Shown in pieces: positions 56,068 to 64,000 of a stretch of DNA of 64,000 nt (position 1 is the stretch's first letter; each line of letters starts with the position of its first letter). The notes below the pieces were generated by a model. The model searched no databases and was not told the origin of the DNA. It worked only from the letters and a program-made list of their open reading frames with translations. The position numbers were made by a program, and so were the translations under genes. Source of the stretch: Anas platyrhynchos (lineage: Eukaryota; Chordata; Aves; Anseriformes; Anatidae); contig NC_092612.1 in NCBI RefSeq assembly GCF_047663525.1, forward strand, positions 2,761,501 to 2,825,500, in the 5' to 3' direction.

Positions 56068-56130
56068 CTGGGCCAGCTCGGGGGGCTCCTCGGCCGCTCT
56101 GGCGCGGGGGCCGCCCAGCCGCCGTTTATA
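56068..56130 (-). promoter_or_regulatory. TATA promoter and short leader exon upstream of mir-190b / TPM3
   Basis: On the minus strand TATAAA lies at 56125-56130. About 30 bases downstream a short exon of about 33 bases would end at a good donor (GAGCTGGCCCAG then GTAAGG, exon edge 56068). A transcript from here would carry mir-190b in its first intron and could splice into TPM3 exon 1a. This is inferred from motifs only. Confidence 0.45.
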
Positions 56131-56179
56131 ACCGTGCTCGGCTGCACCCGGTGGGGGGACGCGGCCGGCGAGCGCCCCG

Positions 56180-57480
56180 GCCCCACGCACGTGGCCTCGT
56201 TCCCATTAATTACCACCCATCGATGTCCCCCTGCCCCCTCGGCGCAGCCCCGCGCCCTTGCCGCTGAGTGTGGCCGGTCGATACGGGTCGATGGCCCCGC
56301 GCCGCCTGCTCCTGCCCCCGGTCACACGCCGCCGTCATTAGCGGGGACGTCGATACCGGGGAGCCATCCCCGTCCCGGCGGGCTCCCCGCTGCTGAGGGG
56401 CTGCGTGTGACCCTGCCCAAGGACGAGCCCAGGCTGGCGCTGGGGGGCTGTGCCCCGCGTCCCCTCCTGCTCCATCCTGTCCCCGCGCCTTGGGTTTGGG
56501 GGAGCTGCTGAGGACGCAGGGAGTGCAGGAGCATCCCCTCCACGGGTGGCTGGAGGAGGCGAGTGTCTGTGTCCTCCTGCACTGTCCCTCGTGGGGATGT
56601 GGCCCTGGTGCTCTGGGTACGGCTGGGTGACAAAACAGGACCCCAGACCTGCTGTGGGGTGGCTGCCCCACAGACGGATGGCCCCATAGAGCTGGGAGGG
56701 CACGTGGGGCCTCGTGGCGTGGCACCAGGGGACACACAGCTCCCGGGGCTCTGTGGGGCCCAGACCCGCTGGGCAGGACGTGGGGAAGGATTTGGGGTGG
56801 CCCCAGTACCACGGGGGGACGGGGACACAGCCCCTGCCCAGGCGGCCTCTGACAGCCGGGAGGGTGGCAGCGGGGACAGCAGGGACACGTGGAGGCAGCG
56901 CGGGGCCGGGACGTGGGGAGCTGCGTGCGGTGGGGGTGATGTGATGCGACCCGACAGCCGAGCTAATGAAGGGCTGTTGGCGGGGGGGTGCCAGCCCGGC
57001 GGCCCCCAGCCCTGTCAATAACCTGAGCCAGGGCAGGCGCTGATGGGCCCTGGGGCCGGGAGACACCAAGGTCGGGCACAGGCAGCGGGGACAAGGGGCA
57101 GGAGGGGGCTCGGGGGGTGCCCGGATGGCGAGCGGGGCCATGGAGCATCGCACCCCAGCCCCGTCCCCAGCACTGGGGGGACAGCGGCGTGCGGCTGGCA
57201 CCGGGCACTGCACCGGGAGTGGGTCCTGACCACGGAGCACGAGGGGCTGCGGGTGCCACGTCCACACGTGGGGCAGGCAGGGAGAAGCAGAGCGGGCGCA
57301 GTGGCCGTGCTGCCATCTCCTGGCACAGCCACGGCCGGGCCCGCGTGCCAGGATCTGGCACAGGGGGGCCGCAGGCGATGCTGCCGGGTCCCAGCCGCGG
57401 GGATCGGGCTGCGCTGCCCCTTCCCTCTGCCCCACGGCCGTCCCCGTCCCCAGCAGGCACAGCCCCCACAGCCCCGTCTC
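56180..57480. other. Intergenic stretch between TPM3/mir-190b and C1orf189, nothing recognised
   Basis: GC-rich single-copy sequence. Overlapping open frames on both strands show no splice structure or similarity I recognise. The C1orf189 poly(A) hexamer at 57492-57497 marks its right edge. Confidence 0.6.
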
Positions 57481-57491
57481 GCTCAACTCCT

Positions 57492-57497
57492 TTTATT
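57492..57497 (-). other. CFAP141: C1orf189 poly(A) signal
   Basis: AATAAA on the minus strand 27 bases past the stop codon, giving a very short 3'UTR. Confidence 0.7.
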
Positions 57498-57523
57498 CCC
57501 CCCCAGTGCTGCCAGCCAGACGC

Positions 57524-58191
<668 letters not shown>

Positions 58192-58378
58192 GGCCGGTGC
58201 TGTGGGGACCCCACAACCGCCCCCTGCCCCAGCCGGGCCGTTACCAACGTCCCTGTCACCGGGGCAGCAGCGCGGTGACAGCCCCACGGTGACCGTTGTT
58301 GGTTCCTTGGATCCCCCAGGGAACGGCTCCTGGCAGCCAGAGGCCCGCGGCACGCATCCAGCTGGGGGTAACTGTTGT

Positions 58379-58384
58379 TTTATT
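58379..58384 (-). other. C1ORF43: C1orf43 poly(A) signal
   Basis: AATAAA on the minus strand about 840 bases past the stop. The predicted 3' end lies within about 200 bases of the C1orf189 start codon. Confidence 0.65.
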
Positions 58385-59221
58385 AAACAGCAATTAAAAA
58401 GAGTGCAGAGGCCCGGGGAAGGGGCACGGCTCCCACCCCACGCGGGGAGCAGCGGGCGCTGCCGGCAGGACGCCGACACGGAGCTGGGCTCCCCCCGCCG
58501 CCAGCAGCCCCCTCCCCTGGGCATCCGAGGCGCTGGTGAGAGCGGGGAGGAGCCCCCGGCAGGGCAGACGGGGCAGCTGCAGCTGGGATTTGTCTGCCCG
58601 AGACGTCCCCAAAGGCCCAGCTGCAGGACAGAAACCGCAGCCCGAAGGGGCACCTCGCCCACCGAAATATTTACACACCGTCCAGGCCCCCAGCAGCGAT
58701 GGTGCCGTGGGGAAATCGTTTCAGTGGTCTTTGGAGAGAAGAGACGAGCGGCTCCGCAGCCTGAGCTCAACGCAGCCAGGACGGACAGGCAGCATCAGCC
58801 CCTGCTGGCCGCCACGGGGAAGAGGAGAGGTGGAGGAGAGCGCTGGCTGGGGGGGGAGGATGTCTTTTATAAATAAGCTAAAGCTAACCAGAGTTTATTC
58901 ACAGGGCCGGGGCTCCGAGGCGGAACAACGCCTGCAGCGTGCCCCAGCCTGGCGCATGGGCTGATCCCCGCCGGGTTGGGCAGGGGGCACAGTGCTTTGC
59001 AACGGGCTCCTGGCGCAGGGGGAGCTCCAGCAGCTGAAATGGAGCCCCCACGGAGCTCCTCTATCCGCCGTCGTGCAAGAGGGAGGCCCAAGAGCGTGGC
59101 CGCTTCCTCCCAGCTCCGTTTGCGCGCTGACCCGCGGCTAAAATGCACCCGGGACACTGAGCTGCAGCCAGCCAGGGGCTCTGCTCTCGGCAGGTCCCCG
59201 GAGCAGCGCTCCCCGCCCCGC

Positions 59222-61632
59222 TCACAGGGTGCTCTCCAGCGTGTTGTAGTTGTCCTTGAAGCTCTTCAGCTCCAGGAAGTGTTTGGCACGTTTGCTCTTC
59301 TGGCTGGAAGGCAGGTAGGTGACCTGGATGGTGGCGGGGCTGGAGACTTCGGGGGACAGAGTGAGGTCCTTGGCTGCTGACTGGTGCTGCCGCTGGCTGC
59401 TGCCTGCCCGGGCCTTGGTCCTGCAGAGAGAGGCACCATCACGGCGGGGGAAGGACGCGGCCCCTCCCCAGAGACCCTGGCTCAAAAGGTGCAAGCAGGA
59501 ATGTGGATGCGACCAAAAAACGAGCCCCAAAATGCATCGAGAGGCTGTAAAGAAGCACACCTGGAAGCACAGGCTGGTGTGGACAGCCTGCCTCACACAG
59601 GCTGGCTTTCTGCCCCAAAACCCGTCCTTGCTCACACCTCCGTGACACACCACCGAGGCCCAAGAAGCCCCCAGCATCCCCCAGCAGCCACACGCCCGGA
59701 CAGAAACACTCACAGGTTTGCCAGCTCGTTCAGAGCATCCTGGTACTTCAGGTATTCTGGTTTCCCAAAGACCTGGACGCAAACAGAAGAGACCCTGCCA
59801 ACCCCGGCCGAGGGCACAGCGCGATGCCAGCCCTGCCAGCCCAGCAGGAGCAGCCCCCGGGGGGGGCCCGGTGCTTACCCCGGTGCCGTAGCGGGCGCTC
59901 TCGTAGCCGTCCAGCAGGGTGTCGATCAAGGCCTTGCGGATGCCTTTGAAGGAGGCGCTGGAATTCCTCAGCTCCAGCAGGTAGGCACAGAAATTCTTCC
60001 CTATTAAAGACTTTGGGTATCTGCCGTCCGCGTGAAATGGAATTTCTGGGAAACAAAAACCACCCCCCCACTGCCTGAGGCGCAGGCCAAACGCTTGTGT
60101 TCGCCCACAAAGTGGGACGCACGCCTTATTTCCTACACGCTCCCCCCCCTCTCTTTCCCTCCCGCCGTGCCCTCGCTTACCAGATGTCCGGATCGCATCC
60201 AGCGCCTTCATCCTGTACAGGTAGTTATAGCAGCCTGGGAGGAGAAAACCCAACCTGAAAGCTCTGCAGCACTCGGCAGCAAAAGGGAGGCAGGGCACAG
60301 AGCCACCACCCCCAGCAGGCAGCAGCGAGAGGCCCCCGCAGCAGAACAGGGCCGGGTGGTGCCCGGGGGTCCTGCAGCTCGCGGCCAGCCAGGGGTACCT
60401 TGTGTTTCCAGCTGCAGCAGCCTGCTGTCGTCCTCGGCCAGCAGCCGGGGCTCGTACTTGATGTCTTGCACCCGGGACAGCCGAATGTCAATTTCTTCCT
60501 TTAAATCCTGCAGAGCAGAAAAAAAATAAAAAGAATTTAGAACACTCGCTTCTTCAGCAGGATTCTGAGGGTGATTATAGGCAAACCCTGAGGGCTTCCT
60601 GGTGTAAAGCAGGGGGAAACCCATCCCTCGGCAGCTCCCGGCGATGCCGTTTCAGAGCAGACCCCAGCAGGGACGCCCCCACCGCCGGGCACCAACCTTG
60701 GGCGCGTGCTGTCCGACAGGCACGTGGGGGCCGCGGCGGGACTTCATGGCGAAGCGCATGATCTGGCGTTTCACGAAGATGAACAGCAGCACGAAGACCT
60801 AGACCCCCCGGGGGGACAGGCGGTCAGAGCACCGAGCTGCGCCCCCAAACACCCCACAACCAGCCCCACACCTTCCCCAAACCCCAGTGGTCTCAGGACC
60901 CCGCTCAGCCCACCTGGAGCCCTACAGACACCCGGGACAGCCCCACAAGCACACCCCTGCTGGCAGCAGAGACCCTATCCCACCTCCTCCCCCTGCCCCA
61001 CAGCTGCTGTGGGGCTGGGGCCGTGCAGGACCCTACAGGCTCCTAACCCAGCCCCACAAGTACCCCGTGTCTCCTCCCCACGGACACCCCAGGCCGTGTC
61101 CCACGGGAGCCCACGCAGTGCTGGGGCCCACCCCCACCAGGGACCAGGCAGTGGGACCCATGGGACCCACCCCCACCAAGTGCCCGCCCCACAGGGCCCA
61201 GGACCCACAGGGACCGGGTGTCAGGACCCACGGGACCCCCAAACACCCGGTACCCGGCCCCACGGGGACCCCCAGACACCCGCGGACACCCACACCCAGC
61301 CCTATGGGGACCCCCGGGGACACCAGTGCGCAGCCCAAGGGGACCCCCAGACACCGGGTGCGGGCCCCACAGGGACCGGGACCTACGGGACCCACAGGTA
61401 ACAGGACTCGAGGCCCCACGGGGACCCACGGACACCGGGCCCCACAGGCCCCACAGGCCCCACGCACCCCCGGTACCGGGCCCCACAGGCCCCACCCCCC
61501 CCAGCACCACCCCCACAACCCCCCCCACCCCCCCGGTGCCCCCCCGGTGCCCCCCGCCCTCACCAGGCTGCCGTAGGCCATGACGAGCACCACGTTGACC
61601 CCGGACAGCCAGTTACTGCCGGCCCCCGCCAT
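59222..61632 (-). CDS. C1ORF43: C1orf43 (NICE-3), membrane protein linked to phagocytosis
   Basis: Seven exons on the minus strand (61564-61632, 60697-60798, 60399-60507, 60181-60234, 59879-60045, 59714-59772, 59222-59420) add to 252 residues; human has 253. The order is an N-terminal membrane helix (VNVVLVMAYGSLVFVLLFIF), a basic stretch KRQIMRFAMKSRRGPH, then a soluble domain with EEIDIRLSRVQDIKYEP, CYNYLYRMKALDAIRTS and ALIDTLLDGYESARYGTG. The tail is AKHFLELKSFKDNYNTLEST L. These match human C1orf43 almost word for word as remembered. It is a Golgi/mitochondrial membrane protein needed for phagocytosis in macrophages. It is divergent from UBAP2L and in tandem with C1orf189, as in human. 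Confidence 0.97.
60800..61560. repeat. Degenerate minisatellite in C1orf43 intron 1
   Basis: Short units such as GGACCCACGGGACCC, CCCCACAGGGACC and ACACCGGGCCCCACAGG repeat with variable spacing, densest at 61140-61500. Open frames across it are repeat-driven. Confidence 0.75.
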
Positions 61633-61634
61633 CC

Positions 61635-61920
61635 CCGGCCCGGCCCGGGGCCACAGAACATGGCGGCCGCCGAAGCCTCCGAGCGCCCCCTCCACGTGAC
61701 GCGGGTCCGATTCCCCACCCCCTCCACGTGACCAAGGACCGCGGAGGGGCGGGGCGGGGCGGGGCGGGGCGGGGCGGGATGGGAGGGGGAGGGGGGGGGA
61801 AGCCGAGCGCGCCCTCCCGCTCCCTTCAGCCCGCGTCACGTGACCCCGGCTCCTCCCTCCTCCTCCCCCCTCCCCTCCCCGAAGCGCCGCGGCCCGCGTC
61901 ACGTGATGGGGGCGGGCGCC
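61635..61920. promoter_or_regulatory. Divergent C1orf43 / UBAP2L promoter with four CACGTG boxes
   Basis: CACGTG occurs at 61693-61698, 61735-61740, 61837-61842 and 61900-61905. The last two read GTCACGTGA, matching USF and TFEB/CLEAR-type sites. A run of about six GGGGC units (61746-61778) forms overlapping SP1 boxes. A YY1-type AACATGGCGGC lies near 61658 in the C1orf43 leader. No TATA box; a CpG island. Confidence 0.65.
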
Positions 61921-61952
61921 GCTGGGTGCTTGTCAGTGCGGCGCCGACCCAG
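61921..61952 (+). other. UBAP2L: UBAP2L first exon, noncoding (partial prediction)
   Basis: A good donor (GACCCAG then GTAAAG) at 61952/61953 follows a CpG-island promoter, on the strand and at the position where human UBAP2L begins opposite C1orf43. No UBAP2L coding sequence was recognised before 64000, so the start codon probably lies beyond the window. The 5' edge is arbitrary. Confidence 0.5.
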
Positions 61953-64000
61953 GTAAAGTTGGCTGCGCGGGGCGGGCGGCGCGCGGCCCCTTTAAATCCC
62001 GCCCCCCCCTCCCCGCTCCCCCCCCTCCCTCCCTGCACCCCCCCCCCTCAGCCCCCCCCCTCAGCTCCCCCCCGCCCCCCCCTCCCCTCCCCGTCCCCCT
62101 CAGTCCCCCCCTCTCCCGCCTCCCCCCCCCCCTCCTCCCCTCGCCGCGGCCCTGTCCCCGTTACCGGGCGCCTCGCGGCCTGCAGGGCCGGGCCGGGCCG
62201 CTCCGGGCCGTGGCGCCCTCAGGTGAGGCCGGGCGGGGAATGGCGGCCGCCGCCATGAGGGCGGAAGCAGGGCCCGGGCTGGCGCCGCGCTGCTCGGAGC
62301 TTGGAGGGGGGGGGGGGGGGGAACGGGAACGGAGCCGCCCCGCCGGGCCCCATTGTCCGCCGCCGCCACCGGGGCCTTCAGCGGCCGCCCCGCGGCGCCG
62401 CGCTAACAATGGGGCGGCCCCGCGCTGCCCCCCCCCCTCCCGCCGGCCGGGCCCCGGTACCGGGGCTGCGAACAAAGGGCCCCGAACCCCCGTGGGGGGG
62501 GAACGCGGAGCCGCGGGGCGTGGGCAGGGCGCGGCCCCGGGACCCCCCCGGGATCCCCCCGGTAGCCCCGATCGCCCCCCGGTGCCTCCGCGGTTCCCTC
62601 CTGGGCCTCCCCCCGCCGCCCGTGTGGGCCCCGTGCCCCGCGGCAGCACCGGGCGGGCCCCCCCGCGGCCTCCCCGGTGCTCCCGGCCCGCCCCACGCCG
62701 CCCCCTCCCCCCCCCCCACCCCCAGCCCTGCCGCACGTGCCCGTGACCGGGGGGGGCCGCGGGGTCCCGGGGCCGGTGGAGGAGGGAGCGGGGCCGTGCC
62801 GGGAGCCCCGGGAAGGAGCTGGGCTGCGCCCCGTGCCCGCAGCGCCTCCGCTCCCAAAGCTTCGCTCGACGCCTCGCGGCCCCCAGGCCCCCCCTGCCCG
62901 GGGGTGTGCAGGCAGCGGGGGCTCTGCGGAGCAGCACGGGGCCCCCCCCCCCCCCCCCCCCGGTGTGCTGCCTCCCCGGGCAGCCCTGCAGCCCGCAGCC
63001 CTGAGGCTTCTCCTGCACCCTAAATCCCGGTGAACACAGCACTGGCGTGGGGCAGGCCGGGCACAACGTGGTGTCGTCCCCCCCCCCCGGCACGGCTCGG
63101 CCACGGGTGTGCTTCGGCCAGCCGGCCGTGCCCCCCCGCTGCTCCCTCTTGCTGCACAAATGTGGTTTTTATTGCTTTTTTTTAACAAAAAGAGGTAAAA
63201 TGCTTGATAAACGCTGCTCTGAACTCGCTGTTGGACTCGTCGTTACCTGTGCGTGGCCAGCCGACGTCGGGGCTGGGATTTGTGTTTAAAAACTGCCCAG
63301 GAGCTGCTCCGAAGCGCCCCGCTGGAGGGATGGAGCCCCAGCAGGCAGAGCCCCATCTCGGGGCACCCTGTGCTCACCTGGAGGTCTCTGCAGCATCCAG
63401 GCCTGCTGCTGCCTCTGCCGTGGCTCTTCCTCTGGTGGTTTTTACACTTAAAAAAGCTTTAATGCTCACCAAAACTGAGCAGAGCGCGGTGGCTGTCGAG
63501 CAATGCCCGGCGCTGCCCGGAGGCTGGGGCCAGCAGCGCGCGGTGGAGCTGCAGCATCGCTTCCCCTTGGGCCCGTGGTCCTGCTGCAGGATGGGTTTAA
63601 CGGGGCGCCTCGTGCCCGCACGAAATGCGTGGGGCTGGGCCAGACGGGGCCGTGGGGGGCGAGAAGAAATTCCGTGGGGAAGGAGCGCGGGGGCTCGGCG
63701 CTCCTGGTGAGGTGCTGGCTGCACCCAGCTGGCCCCAGAGCTGCTGTGGGTTCACTCCTGGTGTAAAAACCTGGAGGTGTGCGGCCAGAAAGCTCCGTTC
63801 TTGCATGGGCACCCCCTAAGGGTGGCATTTGGAGGTTTTGGGGGAGGCTGCGGAGTGCGTGGAACCCCAGCATGAGTGGGGCGAGGTGCTGGTGTGAGCC
63901 GTGGGGGTCTGCCATGGTGGGGAGGTGCTGTGGGGTCCCTGAGCTCCCACAGAGAGGACCCCCAGCCCCAATGCTCTGCGCTCACAGACTTCAGCTTCCC
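61953..64000 (+). other. UBAP2L: Presumed UBAP2L intron 1
   Basis: CpG-island DNA with long C and G runs to about 63100 (for example 62945-62960), then ordinary GC-rich sequence. The open frames on both strands are compositional. No exon, RNA gene or repeat family was recognised. Confidence 0.45.

Noticed and set aside
62161-63159. 332-codon minus-strand open frame in the UBAP2L first intron
   Set aside because: CpG-island composition only; overlaps an equally long frame on the other strand and has no similarity.

Overview
This is vertebrate genomic DNA, almost certainly from a bird and perhaps a galliform. The evidence is small multi-exon genes with short introns, very GC-rich minisatellite-laden gene deserts, two 3' ends of CR1 LINEs, and a fossil retrovirus whose primer-binding site resembles the tRNA-Trp type of avian leukosis-like viruses. 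Gene order matches the human 1q21.3 block: CREB3L4 - JTB - RAB13 - RPS27 - NUP210L - TPM3 (with mir-190b) - C1orf189/CFAP141 - C1orf43 - UBAP2L. A GC-rich avian microchromosome is therefore likely; the species itself is inference.

Layout. 1-593 holds the last exons of CREB3L4 (+). 732-2167 is JTB (-), convergent with CREB3L4. 2843-5395 is RAB13 (-), which shares a compact divergent promoter with RPS27 (+, 5701-6517). 7012-36747 is NUP210L (-), for which 39 exons were placed by reading frame, splice sites and remembered similarity to human NUP210; one expected exon was not found with confidence. Its 3' part carries an old alpharetrovirus-like fossil (8192-12866) whose LTR-like end overlaps a NUP210L exon. 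38026-54386 is TPM3 (-), with two alternative starts (1a, 1b), the mutually exclusive exons 6a/6b and three alternative last exons (9a, 9c, 9d), each with its own poly(A) hexamer. Upstream of TPM3 lies a mir-190b hairpin (about 55644-55716). 57524-58191 is C1orf189/CFAP141 (-), 59222-61632 is C1orf43 (-), and UBAP2L starts divergently at about 61921 (+), with the rest of the window being its first intron.

Composition is sharply two-phased. NUP210L (about 7-36.5 kb) is AT-rich, ordinary intronic DNA. Everything around it is extremely GC-rich and full of tandem arrays, many sharing a CCGGTCCC-type core. Most long open frames in the GC-rich parts are by-products of that composition, not genes.

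The genes do not form one pathway. They are a conserved syntenic cluster of housekeeping genes (RPS27, JTB, RAB13, C1orf43, UBAP2L), a muscle/cytoskeletal gene (TPM3) and germline- or cilia-type genes (NUP210L, CFAP141). The most interesting points are the LTR/exon overlap in NUP210L, a dense KLF/SP-box tandem array next to JTB, a near-perfect 31-bp-stem inverted repeat in TPM3, mir-190b behind a TATA-driven leader exon, and a one-base-off splice donor in NUP210L.
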